Below, in pieces: positions 50,419 to 61,429 of a stretch of 64,000 nucleotides of DNA. The notes under the pieces were generated by a model, which worked only from the letters and a program-made list of their open reading frames with translations, made no database searches and was not told where the DNA came from. The stretch covers positions 174,322 through 238,321 of the forward strand of contig LSRX01000671.1 of NCBI GenBank assembly GCA_001939145.1, given 5' to 3'. The translations under genes and the position numbers were made by a program. Origin of the DNA: Symbiodinium microadriaticum (Eukaryota > Sar > Dinophyceae > Suessiales > Symbiodiniaceae). Position 1 is the stretch's first letter; the number at the start of each line of letters is the position of its first letter.

Positions 50419-53400
50419 GCATGAGAACAGTCATAACATTATTAACAAGCTGAGCCTTAACCGCATCTCCACATCTCCGGCCTCAAGTTACACCGAGGTG
50501 CTCGTCCGATCGCCTGGGACCTCCTGGCGCCGAGCTGCCGCAAACCGGTGAGAGTGCAGGTATAGGGTTGTGGCTTGAGGATTTGGGGGTAGTAAGTCTG
50601 AAGTTTTGATGGTTTCGGGGTTCAGGGTTTAGGGTTGGGGCTTGAGGATGAACGCAGCGTTTCGGATTCTTCGGGGTTCGCTTGAGGGTTTTCAGGTGGC
50701 TGTTGGGGACCCACAGTGGCCCGCAATCTGGAGCAGAGGGCACAATGTGGGGTGGGCCTACAACTAGGCAGAACAAAGAAGGAGTGATTTTGTGAGCCTC
50801 TCGATACCTGTAGCAGACAGCCAACGAAACAGCGACCCGTGTGGATGCTCGGGAGATGCCAGACTCTAAATAAACCTTAAAGGAGCTTTTCATCTCAAGC
50901 CCACTACCGTTTTTCGGATGCTGACCGTCGACCGAGGTTTCATCTCATCTACGGGGGTGGCCTCCAGGAGCAAAATCCGGGGTGAGAGCTAAAGGTGTTG
51001 AGGCTTCGGCTGGGTGTCGATTTGGCCACTTAGAATGGGGTTCATGATTCAGGGATGGTATCTTGGTAGGAACTTAGGGCTTGAGGCCTGGGCAGTGGAC
51101 AACCAGCCTCAGGCTCTAAGCCCCACCCCCCCAACTCGGAACGCACGGTTTAGCCGTCAGACGCAATAGATTTTCACAGCAAAAGGAAGCTCGCTATTAT
51201 CAAGGCCACTGTAGTAGTAGTCCCTTGAACTCCCTGTATTCCATCTTTCAACCAAAACTGTGCATACCGCATTATCAGTATAGCAACAGCTGTTTCAGAC
51301 AGGATTCTGAGCTGACGATGCTGATGCGCTCCTTGCTGGCTTATATGCCCCGTGTGAAGAGCATGTGACACGGGTTAGTCTTTCAGCAGTCGTACCAGCA
51401 CGATTTGTGTTGCTACTGGTGTGATTATTCTTTTGTTGTTGGTTTGTTTTCTTCGTATTGCTCTACTTCGGTTACCATTAGCTATCACATATGACCACCG
51501 ACTTAACCAGATGCCGAACCGAGCCGAGGCTTTGGCTTCATCATCGAAGATTACTCGAAGGAGGTCTTGGGTTTTTTTTTGTTCTCACGGAAGGGGTCCT
51601 GGGGACTGAGACTAGGGCCTGCACAGAGATGGTACCGGACTTGGGGGGGTTCGAGGGTTCGGGGAGGGTCGAGGCTTTCCGACACGCAGAGAGCTGCAAA
51701 CAGGATGCAGGGCCCAAGGTTCTGGATTTCCGGAGTGTGGGTGTTTAAGGCTTTAGAATGTCGGAGTGAGGGCTCGGGGGGTGTAAGATTTAGTTTTCAA
51801 CCGGAGTGTTTGGGGCCTGGGGCTTTGAGGCTGGAGCTTGATTCCGTTCATCGGCTAGTGCTTGTACTAGACTGATGCTTGCTGCGGGTTACTTGCTTCT
51901 TGCGGCTGCTGCGACTCCGACCACCTAATACTGCCACGATGTCGATGACGATGCATGACCTCATGACGACGATAGCTCGGACGCACATTCCTGACAATGT
52001 GAATGGCGAGCGACTTTTGCGGCGAAGCCTGAGACAGCTGCCAGGTGGAGTACATAAAGCGGAAGTGCTGCGAGCTCTGCCCGCAGCGGGAACGGAGCCC
52101 TTCGATTCAGATCAGGTTCAAGAGAGTCGCACAGGTTTCCCTTTCGGGAGATCGTTGGGATTCAGGCCTGTTTGGGTTTTGGGTTTTGTGTTTAAGGCTG
52201 AATTTTGTCATACTTCTGCTTCTAGCCGGAACTAACAAGCAAAACTACGTGTCATATATGGTATATACCATCTCCCCCAAAACCCTAAAACCTAAGCCCT
52301 AAATCCCCAAAACCCTGTATAGCACAGTGATGCGCAGTGTTTACGCGCCTGAGGGCTGGCTTTGGGTGGGAGGTGGGAGGGGTTGTGCTGAAATCTCAGG
52401 TGATGGCTGGGCGACCACCTTTAAGCTGTTCGCATGGAGGGCCGTCGCTTATGCACCTTGGGGCAGAGCATGGTTCGGATCTCACATTCATAGCTAGAGC
52501 CCCTGAGGCTGCTGCTGGCGTAGGAAGTTTAAAAGCGTTGCGCATCACATTCGCTTCACAAGAATCGTCACGCATCACGCTGCCACCATGCCTCACTCTG
52601 CCGGACTGAGCACGTCGTGAAGCCTGCAAGTCTAAGCCCCGAAGCAACCCTTGCTTTAGCTGATGGGAATGTGAAAAAAACAAAACAAAAAAGCCTATAG
52701 TTGAAACCCTAAGATACCCTAAGTCAAACTTACGAAATCCCTGAAACCCAGGCCCTTCAATGCTAAGCTCGAGGCCCCTCATCCCGGTTTGGCAGCTAAA
52801 GTTTGGCAGGTCTTCAGTCTCACAAGAAATCTTTACCCACGGTAGCAGTTTCGGAAACCTCGTATAGTACAACAGACAATGACACAGTAGACTATCACGT
52901 ACTATGATATAAACATGGCATCTGAGGCTTGTTCAAGAGGTCCCAGTTCGGTATCAAGACCCCAAGCCTAGACGGATCTTGAGTTTGCTTTCATGATGCT
53001 AAGAGTGTGAGGCCACATCTATATATATATATATATATATAGAGTATATATATACATATATATATATATATGTATGTATGTAGCTGTGTGTATATATATA
53101 TATATATACGTATCAACATCGGGACCAATCAGGTTTCACGCATCCTCACCCACGCACAAGCACACATACATGCATATGTACATGCATGCATCTCTACTTC
53201 TGTTTATGTACTCCATAAACAGGCATTGCGAAAGTTCCGCTAGGTCGCCAAAGTTGCCATTGCCCTGAGGGGAATGTTAAACACACCACACATTGCCCAT
53301 GTGATGAACCGCCCGGATTGTGAGCGTAAAAGGTGTCTCTAAGCTTCCTTTGCTCCGAGGATTTGGTACTCCACGCGGACCTGGACGCTTGCTTCGCTGG

Positions 53401-53700
53401 CCGCGCGCCGGCGCGCTCCCTCGAGGATCTGCAGCTGTGGTGTGCACTCGTAGCAGGAAACCTCCTCTGGCTTGCCCGAGTTGCGAGAGCAGAAGGTTTG
53501 AAACATTTTTTGAAGCCCTGAACCCTAGACCCACTCCAACCGTGAAGCTTTCAACCCCCAAACGCTGGAATCCTGAACCCCCAAATCGAATGCCTTTTCA
53601 ACCCCCCAGGGCAGTCTTGCTGCGCATCCGCCGAATCTGGGTTGTCAGGACCTGGCCGCTGAGAATGTGACCTTCTTAAGCGACGAATCGCCGTCAGGCG
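49414..53700 (+). CDS. Unidentified multi-exon gene (tentative exon chain)
   Basis: Coding-looking pieces with plausible AG|G acceptors: 49414-about 49502 (FATLVETKDLAAVRNLTADS), 49875-49991 (SAELIEIEMCELSPSDSETR then EDHYKEQNFPLDAMRLKPP), 50498-50547 (VLVRSPGTSWRRAAAN), 52045-52134 (VEYIKRKCCELCPQRERSPS), 53360-53452 (DLVLHADLDACFAGRAPARS) and 53610-about 53700 (GSLAAHPPNLGCQDLAAENV). The first three join in frame, the first pair across a GAAGTGC direct repeat. The last three are mutually in phase. The link between the two groups is not shown, so this may be two genes. I recognise no domain. The 52045-52134 piece is Cys-rich and basic. Confidence 0.3.
50378..50417. repeat. ATC microsatellite
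   Basis: Thirteen ATC units; the frame reads polyhistidine. It lies in a probable intron of the tentative gene. Confidence 0.95.
51038..51269 (-). repeat. 230-bp dispersed repeat, copy 2 (inverted)
   Basis: Reverse complement of 37901-38128, 12.9 kb away, with similarity over the entire length and abrupt ends at both sides. Small length differences lie in homopolymers and near TGTGAAAATC. Confidence 0.9.
53463..53500 (+). repeat. Dispersed motif in a probable intron
   Basis: CTCTGGCTTGCCCGAGTTGC then GAGAGC. It starts about ten bases after the proposed donor at 53453. Confidence 0.7.
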
Positions 53701-53763
53701 GCAGCTTTTTGGTGTTAGGAGCTCTATTGGGGGTTGGGGGGGGGGGTTTACGGGTCTCTACCA

Positions 53764-53871
53764 CAGGGGCCGAAATAAATACCAGTACTATTTTGGGGGC
53801 TCCTTGTTCATGTTATAGTTATAGTATAATCCACCCCAGAAACCCAATTCTACCTATGAAGGCTTCTACAT
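53764..53871. repeat. Hairpin element, family A
   Basis: AGGGGCCGAAATAAATACCA at the left and ACCCAATTCTACCTATGAAG at the right, with a GTTATAGTTATAGTATAAT centre. Confidence 0.7.
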
Positions 53872-54725
53872 CACTCGTAGGTATCCGGGTTATTGTTGGG
53901 AATTTCCGGATGCAGGGCCTCAGGGTTTAGGTTTCCGGTCCCAAGGCCCAACACTCCCAGCTATGGTTGGGTGTAGAGTTTGCCTTAACCCCAAAGAACC
54001 TACCTGTTTAAGGGACTTATACAAAGAAACTATAATAAGGAACCCTAAAAACGGTGGCTTATTTGGGGTCGAAGGTGGGTCGAGGGGTTTGGGGGTGAAG
54101 GATCCTGGCCCGGAAGGCAAGACAAGCTAAGCACGAGAGACCCATGCTTCAGCCTGACCATCTGATGGGTTTAGGGCCGTTTTAGGGTTTAGGGCTTCGC
54201 ATGCTCAGCCATTTCCCCCTTTAGCAGGTGTTTGGTAGAACATAGCACGCAGTACCCTATGCCTAGCCTGCCAAGCTTTGCCCTGCGCCCTAAACGCTAG
54301 TTACACCCGAAACCCAGCAACCCGAAGCTCTAAACGCCAGTAAACTGCCGGTCTGTAAGCCCTAAACCCGAAAACTTTCATTACAGATGCTTGCGCGAGT
54401 CCCTTTGCCCTTTGCTTTCGTGTCCCCACTTCATCGGTGTTTTGCGGTGTTTTCGATTCATACCGTCTCGAAGAATTCGGCATACTCCCCAGAGACTTTG
54501 CACTAAATTTGGCAGCATTGCAACCTGACATCCGGAACGTTTGTCCCATATCCACCACGGTAAGCCAGTCGACCCAGCTTATGGTGTGGGGTGTGGGGGT
54601 TTTGGGCTTTGCCATCATCTCGAGCTTCGGGGCTGAAAGCCCTGAGGAGCCCGGCACCTGAAAACCGAAGCCTGCTAAGCCAACCGTGTCCCCTGAACCC
54701 TAAGGCCCTAAACCTCTACCTCTAC

Positions 54726-54766
54726 TTCTCTCTCTCTCTCTCTCTTTTTCTCTCTCTCTCTCTCTC

Positions 54767-54797
<31 letters not shown>

Positions 54798-54808
54798 TTC
54801 TCTCTCCC
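54726..54808. repeat. CT microsatellite
   Basis: About 40 pyrimidine dinucleotides with TTT interruptions. Confidence 0.95.
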
Positions 54809-57338
54809 TCCCAGGCAGAAGCCCAAAACCTGAAACCCTTTCAGATGTCGGCTTCTGAGCTATGGGGTCACAATCGCCTGCAAAAAAACATCCCTTCGGG
54901 TTGTAAATTGCAGTGTTTCGCCTTCCGCCTGCCTTCTCCCAGCGGAAGGCCCTGGGTGGCATTCGCACATCTTCGCTCTGAAGCCTGCCCTGGGGAAGTT
55001 CAAGGATGGGTTGGACGATGCTAAGCAGGGGCTCATGCTCTATGGGGCCGACACTCTATGTAAATCCTAAGCCAGAAACCCTAGGGCCCTAGGAACACAT
55101 CTGTAAAGCCCTCGTAGCGACCGGAAGCTGTGGTTTGAATGGCAGGCCCTCATTTTGCTGACACTCCCGTTATGCGTTTCCAGTATCGCAAGTCTCCGAT
55201 AATCCCAGGATGGCACGCGCCCTAAGACCCTAAGAGGCCCAAACATCCACATACCGGCGCCGAAAATTGGGTTTAGGGTTTAGGCTTAGTATATCGCAAT
55301 CACCAGTGCTTCCATACAGGCCCCCTTCATTTTGCAGGTCGCAGAGCCCTTCCGCCCTAGGTTCCTGCGACCCTGCTTTCTGCAGTCCCTGCTAGTCCCT
55401 CAACTCCCAGCCCTCACTATCCCAAAGGAAGGGAGAAAGAGAGCGAGAGAGCTTTGATTAAAGGCACGGGCTTCGGGCTATCGTCCCCCCGCCCTGCTTA
55501 GTCACCCCTAAGTAGAGCCTTTAGCCCTGTCCTCGTTCGACGATGCCGAGAATTCCAGTGGCAGTCTTGGATACGATGTACCTGGTCAGCAATTTAACAG
55601 GAGCCTCGATAGTTGCCGTAGGGTTCTGCCTTATCGTATGAAAGTTACATAGGGATTGCAAGGGAACAGCATTTCTGCCCTCTTCGATTCGATTCCCCCC
55701 CCCCCCAAGTGGTCAACTTAAACATCCCGCTGCAACCCGCGTGCCGGCATAGTCCTAGTCGGGCAGGAGGCAAGAAACACGGCAACTCAAAGCCCCATTC
55801 CAATCATTAAGGCTACTATATGTATTAAGGCAACCTCCTACAATGCAAGCGTAAACGCGGAACCCGGGAGAGTGATGTCGACAAGCCTGAAGCTTCAAGC
55901 AGATAGTTGTTGAGGTAGGCATGAGGGTTGGAGATTCGCAGCAGACGCTGCGCACAGCAGTATTCCTCGAGACCCTGTCAGGAGATCATGGACTTCACGC
56001 TGGGCAAGCCGCAAGCCGTCCTGATAAGACCCTGAACCCTTAACTCCAGAGGGTTCGGGGCCGTCTAGTCAGAATATGGAGCCTTCCTACTGTCTGCACG
56101 AGCTGCCGTAGATGTCAAAGTTTGGGGTTTAGATTTGAGGGTTTGTGGCACAGGTTTGTGTCATAGTAACGAGTTGTAATCTGGAATGCTTACTTAAAGA
56201 GCAGAGCACCCACCCTGTCGATACTCTGACGGCTGCTGAATTGTCTCGGTCAGGTTCATGATGAGTAACTCTTGCACCCCGCAAACTAGCACCCAAAACC
56301 CCTAGGCCCTAGACACTGAACGGCCAAACTTTCTCAATCCTTCAGCCGACAGCCCCGCATGCTACTCCAGAGGCTGAAACCCACCCCAAGCCCGATATAG
56401 TTTAATATAGAAGCTGGACTAGTGACTAGTTCCCAGTACAACCCCGCAGGCCCTTAATGCAAAAGCGCGTAGAGCTTCCAATGCCATTCCTTCGGGCTCC
56501 TCAAGTATCATCAGAGTATCATGATGTTATAACCCCCTCAAAGCCTGTTGTAATCAAGATGGCGCTGTACTCAAGCCGGAACTTTTAAACCCGAAGCCCT
56601 AAACTCTTTAAGTCTAACGCCAAGATCGCAAAGCCCCGGGAATAGATTCATCGGTTCCGGCCTCGGAAGACAAGGGCCGCGCGGGTTTCGCTTTGGGCTC
56701 AAGGCGGCCTCCCTCTAAAACCTTAGGGTGGCCGTGGACCTATCGAACTGACTCCATGTCATGGCCGAGGAGAGGGATTTTGGGTTTGAATAGGGGCGCA
56801 TTAACAGCTTTAAGGGGTCCCTAAACCCTAAACACTAAGCCGGCTTATGCAAAAAATGCAACATCTACGATTGTGTCCTGTAGTCTCTTGACAAGGTAAC
56901 ACGACAGGCTTCTTTTCGGTGAAGATGGGTTTAGGGTTTAGGTTTAGGAAAAAGGAGTCTGCTGAGGTTTTCGGGTTTACCTAGTCCTGCAGGTGAGGGT
57001 GTAGAGTTTACAGTCAAGGTTCAAGGGGTTTCTTGTAAGGCTCTCATGAAGTTAATCATGTTTTCAAGTGACAGGAACCGACAGGCCAAGTCACCAAGCT
57101 CTTCAACCCCACCACCCTAAGCCTTAGTACAAGTTCTAGAAAGGTCTATATACCTTATCGAAGCCTTATAGAAGGCCTATATACCCTAAACCCCACCTGA
57201 CCTGTAGTTTCGTTTAGGGTTTGGGGCACGACAGCCAGCCGCAGGCTGGGCGCCGGCGCTGATAGGCCAGATTGCCTACAGTCGCAGTGCCCCAACAAAC
57301 CCGGAAGCTCTTCTTTCAAGCACATGGGGGGGGGGGGG

Positions 57339-57570
57339 TAGTTCTCGAAATTAGGACGAATTAGGATCCCTTTTAGGGTCCTTTTTTAATCCCTTTCAGG
57401 GTCCTTTTTTAATTAAGATCCCTTTCAGGGTCCTTTTTGAATTAGGATCCCTTTTAGGGTCCTTGTTTGAATAGGGGTGCCGTATTAGATTTTTTAAATA
57501 GGGGTGCCGTATTAGATTGGGGACCTATGAGTCGGGACCCTGAGAAAGAGAAGGACCCAAATTTTGCAAT
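57339..57570. repeat. Family B hairpin with internal tandem expansion
   Basis: It starts GGGTAGTTCTCGAAATTAGG, and the segment AATTAGGATCCCTTTTAGGG then TCCTTTTT recurs four or five times before the GTGCCGTATTAGATT core, which is itself doubled. The right end carries GGGACCCTGAGAAAG. Stepwise internal duplication has enlarged a roughly 100-bp element to over 200 bp. Confidence 0.8.
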
Positions 57571-57808
57571 GCCTGCGGGAGTTCGGGGCCGGTCCTTCGA
57601 TGTTAGCTCGTTGCTTAAGTTTAGGCTTTAGGGTTTAGGGTTTAAATCAAGCGGAGTTGCTTTTTTCGTCATCTGTATATATTTCTAGATGTGTCTCATG
57701 AACCCCAAACCCCAAATTAAATCCTAAATCCTAAACCTATCTAGCCGGGCGTAGGTTCGCGTAGACAGACAGGATAGCGAGGAAAAGGGAGGGAGGGAGA
57801 CGAGTCCA

Positions 57809-57895
57809 TATGGGTTGTTCTCTATAAATTAGAATATAGTACGGCACCCTTATAGAAAGGACCCTGAAAGGGAGAACTACCCATATGTGATATCA
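57809..57895. repeat. Short hairpin element, family B
   Basis: ATATGGGTTGTTCTCTATAA at the left, GGGAGAACTACCCATATG at the right, and the ATAGTACGGCACCC core. The outermost CATATGGGT and ACCCATATG are perfect inverted ends. Confidence 0.85.
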
Positions 57896-58029
57896 GCAGG
57901 CGCAGCCAGGCATCAGGCACAATTGTACATTCGGGCGCGCATGGGCTACAGCTCGAGAGCCGCCAAGACTAGGAGTGCACCACCCGCTTTCCTTGCAGTA
58001 GCCCGGGTCACTTCTGAAGGAGCTCGTTC

Positions 58030-58608
58030 ATGATGACATCTATGGCATCTACGAGCGACCTCGGCCAAGCGGAGCAAGGAGAGATGGCAGCTGGGGAGGG
58101 AGGCCCTCACCCCAGCGCTGTGGGAGCACCTCCGCTCACAGAGCCAACAGCCTCTGTCTCCACACTGCCCAAGGCGTGGCGGGTTGTCTTAAAGTACCGT
58201 CTTGCGGTCATGTGCTTTGCCTTCCTCAACCTGATCACCATCGTGCTGGGCGTGAGCTTCGCTGTGAACGAATCCATCAGATTTCCCGGACATCCCAGTT
58301 GGGGCACTTCGTCAGTGATTGTCTTGGGAGTCGTCTTCATGCTCGGCCCCCTCTGTGGCTTCATAGGCGCCAGCTACTTCAGAAGCGGACTCGCGACTGT
58401 TTACCTAGGCTTCACTTGTCTGCAGACTGCAAGCCATATTGTGTTTGCAGTCGCTACATTGTGGCTCTCGGCGATCTTCTTGGCGTTCATCCAGTGCTGG
58501 GTGACGATGGTCGTGTCGACTTTCTGCCACTCTTTGTGCGTGGTGCCACTTGAGAATCGCGGCCAGCTCTTGGAATTGAAGGACAAGGTGAAAATGGCAT
58601 GCTGGTAG
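58030..58608 (+). CDS. Four-helix membrane protein, intronless
   Basis: A 192-aa protein with no introns. The N-terminal 50 residues are soluble and rich in Gly, Pro, Ser and Thr. Four hydrophobic segments follow at about residues 57-79, 94-115, 120-142 and 144-170, then a short amphipathic end (LENRGQLLELKDKVKMACW). Segment 3-4 includes several Cys and Trp. ATGs at 58030 and 58033 are both possible starts. I do not recognise a family; the layout is that of a small tetraspan integral membrane protein. No catalytic motif is visible. The lack of introns, as in the 2846-3748 gene, contrasts with tubulin and GOGAT. Codon use looks coding throughout, and the antisense frames are shadows. Confidence 0.7.
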   Translation: MMTSMASTSDLGQAEQGEMAAGEGGPHPSAVGAPPLTEPTASVSTLPKAWRVVLKYRLAVMCFAFLNLITIVLGVSFAVNESIRFPGHPSWGTSSVIVLGVVFMLGPLCGFIGASYFRSGLATVYLGFTCLQTASHIVFAVATLWLSAIFLAFIQCWVTMVVSTFCHSLCVVPLENRGQLLELKDKVKMACW

Positions 58609-59400
58609 TTCCTGCCAGGATCCGCATGCTTCACCCAGAACTCGATCGGGTGCACGTGGCAGCTCGACTAAAGACGTCTCTTGATTTTGTGTGTCCAGCA
58701 GCTTGACAAAAGGTCAGCAATTAGCAGCGCGCCCGCGGACTGGCATAGATCCCTAGTTCTTCCAGCCTGCTTGCGCCAGTAACTTAGAGTAGGGTTGTGG
58801 GGGTTCCTTAATATCACTATAGTATAATATGCCCCCGAACCCTACTCTAATTATTATAAGGGCCCTGTTCGATGTACAGCTTTCTGCCCCAATCGGCTTC
58901 GACAAGTTCAGGGGCTATCTCATGCAGAGGCAGTTGCGTGCTATTGGCATTTGCAGCGCACGCGCGCCCCGTCTTTCGGTTACTTACTGAGGCGGTTCAA
59001 AAAAGCTTGCATGCATGCTTGCATCCACACCCGCAGCTGCTTGCGAAGGCATGTCGTGTATATATAGAAGCCCATATTTCTAATTATCCACCTTATTCCT
59101 CAGGTTCCTCATTGGAATCGCAGCATAACATACACCCCACATGACCCCAAACCCTTATTCTAATGTTTATATAAACCCAATTATCAACGCCCCTACATTT
59201 GTCCGGAAGGCCTCCTCGCAGTGACCGCGCGCTGTACCCAGGCAACTGAGGCCGTGGCATCTGCCTAAAGCCGAAAGCGCAAGAGCTCTTGAGGGTTCGG
59301 GTGAGGGGGGGGCCCAAAAAAGTAGAAGTAGATCCTTCGAGGGCTCCTAAAAGGGGTTTTTCCATAAGATGTAGTACAGTGAAAACCCTGTTTCAGAACC
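58609..59400. other. Region after the membrane protein, hairpin elements
   Basis: Holds a family A element (58781-58866: TTAGAGTAGGGTTGTGGGGG mirrored by CCCCCGAACCCTACTCTAAT) and a weaker relative at about 59,080-59,205. No gene is supported. Confidence 0.6.
58781..58866. repeat. Hairpin element, family A
   Basis: Inverted arms ACTTAGAGTAGGGTTGTGGG and CCCCGAACCCTACTCTAATT around ATATCACTATAGTATAATATG. Confidence 0.85.
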
Positions 59401-59767
59401 CCGTTGGGCGAGACTAGCGTACCCAAGGTTCTTAATTTCCATTACTTCTGAATTTGGCCGGCTAGGCAGCTAGGGTCGGCGAAGGTTCTTAATAACCAAG
59501 ATCTTACCAAGAGCGCAATGTGTACCTTGAGCCAACATGGCCACGGTACCTGAATGGGTTGCCCTGCTGAACGCCCGGGCCGGTCCTTTTGGGTCTCCCT
59601 AATCAGCAATCAGGCTTTTGGAGCCTAAATGGAGGCCCAACCACCTAAGTAAGAACCTTCAATCCCTTTATCCGGCCCTAATCCGCACTCGCCTATTTGT
59701 AAAGGAGCTTTCCACAATTCCTTTCGGGCGATTTCCGAAAGTCTCGCTGATTTTTGTTGCAAAAACC

Positions 59768-59810
59768 CTCGAGTTAAGAACCTTAGCCCCGCTAAGGTTC
59801 TTAACTCGAG
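59768..59810. repeat. Perfect 20-bp palindrome with 3-base spacer
   Basis: CTCGAGTTAAGAACCTTAGC, then CCC, then GCTAAGGTTCTTAACTCGAG. Both arms are exact. As RNA it would form a very stable stem. Confidence 0.97.
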
Positions 59811-60284
59811 CGTTTTGGTCGGAGAATGATGTTGGGGACAGTTCAGAATCTGCCCCTTCTCCCCAACAGAGGTGTTGCCAGGCCTCTCAAGCTCAAAAAG
59901 GTATTTTTTTGGTGTTGCCAGGCCTCTCTCTGGGGCTCTGGAGCTCGGGGGTTTTAGGATGTGGGTTGCGCAGCTTTATGAATACCAGAAACCTAGCTTC
60001 TATGATTCAAGCAGCCTCAAGGGTGTGTAGGGTCGGTTTAGGTGGGAAAGCTGCTCGGGAATCAGGACGCGTGCAACTAATTAACTTGTTCCTATATACC
60101 CTAAGCCAACTACAGTGAAAACACTGTACAAGACTGTTTAAGAACCTTAGCCCCTACCCGCGGCGGGATTCACAATAATATTCAGGTTGCTTCGAAATTA
60201 AGAACCTTAAGGTACCCTAGTTTTCGGGGTCAGGTTCTTAATTTGTTGGGTTCGTCATGGTTTGGCTTGTTCTGAAAACGCCGG

Positions 60285-60319
60285 AATTAAGAACCTTAGG
60301 GGGGCTAAGGTTCTTAATT
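60285..60319. repeat. Perfect 15-bp palindrome with 5-base spacer
   Basis: AATTAAGAACCTTAG, then GGGGG, then CTAAGGTTCTTAATT. Flanking CGCCGG and TGGCGG extend the pairing with mismatches. Confidence 0.95.
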
Positions 60320-60372
60320 TGGCGGTTGGTGGTCAAATTGTTTGATGAGGTGAACCATACAGATATGGCAGA

Positions 60373-60444
60373 GCCTGCATAGCTCAGTGGTTTGATGCGT
60401 GTCCACATCCCCACCTGCAATGGCTCGAGTCCCCTTGTGGTCGG
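60373..60444 (+). repeat. tRNA-like element with A and B boxes (SINE-like)
   Basis: TAGCTCAGTGGTTTGATGCG contains a good A box (TAGCTCAGTGG), and GGCTCGAGTCC 40 bases on is a good B box (GGTTCRANNCC type). The D and T arms and acceptor stem do not pair properly, so it is not a working tRNA. Known tRNA-derived SINEs have this head. I cannot define its 3' tail or a second copy in the window. Confidence 0.55.
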
Positions 60445-60789
60445 GTTAGTTCACGGGTGCCACTAGTGTTTTCGCAAGCTTCTTACCAGCTCTCACATAT
60501 GTAGTCTCGCCAGGTTCTCTCCAATTCTCACCAACCAGATTCCCACCAACACTCCCTAAACCCTAAACCCTAGAGTCGAAACCGGAAAAAAAGCCCTAAA
60601 CCCCTAAACCCTAAACCCTAATCACCAGGTTCTCATCAGTTTTCACGGTTTGCACTGATTCGCGCGGCTCCCCAACCATCCTGGCCATCCTTGGCCCCCA
60701 AAAGGTAGCTTTTTGAGCTTGAGAGGCCTGGAAACACCAAAAAAGGTACCTTTTTGGAGCTTGCCCTAAAGTCCCCGAAGAAGACTGAC

Positions 60790-60920
60790 TTAGGGCTTTC
60801 TAGGGTTTAGAGTTCAGAGGTTTTGGGTTTAGGGTTTAGGGTCCTATGCCTTGAGTTTAGGGTTTAGAGTTCAGAGGTTTTGGGTTTAGGGTTTAGGGTC
60901 GCTATGCCTTGAGTTTAGGG
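60790..60920. repeat. 57-bp tandem duplication in TTTAGGG-type sequence
   Basis: TTAGAGTTCAGAGGTTTTGG then GTTTAGGGTTTAGGGTC and CTATGCCTTGAG occurs twice in succession with one or two changes. Confidence 0.85.
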
Positions 60921-61429
60921 CTTAGGGTTAAGGGCCTCCCACCAGGAGGCCTGCGACGAGGTCGTTACGCTGCTTCAGCGTGCCGCGCCGGAGCTTACGG
61001 CTTCCGCTTCGATTTGAACTGTCTGGGTTCTACCACGGTCTGATAGCAGTGCAGACTTCGGGCTTTAGGGGTTTCGGATGCAGAACTGAGGAGTTCAGAA
61101 GTTGCGAAAAGGCTGTAGGCACGCGTCTAGGGGGTATCATGTGCATGTGTCTCCTTGCGAGTGGCTGCAAAAATACTCCTGCCACGGCGACAGTTGCGAG
61201 AGTCCAAAACCGGTTGCTACTGGCCGATTATTGCTGCTGTTGTTGCCATGGCCGTTGCTAAGCACTCTCATTCCGGTGATTCCAGATTGACATGGGGCTA
61301 ACCCTCAGAACCCTGATATGCAACCCCAAAAAGCCTCAACCCTAACCCCTACATCCCCTTTAAAAAAAAACCCTAAATCCGGATCCTTAGGGAAAAAAAT
61401 CCGGATCCTAACAAAAACTCAGAAAGGAA

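Larger units (their letters stand above)
53872..58029. other. Region without a confident gene
   Basis: Possible exon pieces are at about 54,437-54,569 (VFDSYRLEEFGILPRDFALN, followed by a GTAAG donor), 54,975-55,040 and 55,981-56,025 (EIMDFTLGKPQAV after CAG). None can be chained. The rest is CT repeat (54726-54806), telomere-type runs and family B elements at 57.3-57.9 kb. Confidence 0.35.
59425..60325. repeat. Cluster of AAGGTTCTTAA words and palindromes
   Basis: The word TTAAGAACCTT or its complement occurs at about ten sites in 900 bp: near 59431, 59482, 59650, 59775, 59795, 60138, 60206, 60232, 60288 and 60308. Two pairs form tight palindromes (59768-59810 and 60285-60319). The others stand singly and are not in tandem. 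I see no coding frame that explains the conservation. Confidence 0.85.

Noticed and set aside
54726..54968. Arg/Glu-rich frame on the minus strand
   Set aside because: Translation of the CT/GA microsatellite.
60373..60444. Functional tRNA gene
   Set aside because: The A and B boxes are good, but the T stem and acceptor stem do not pair.
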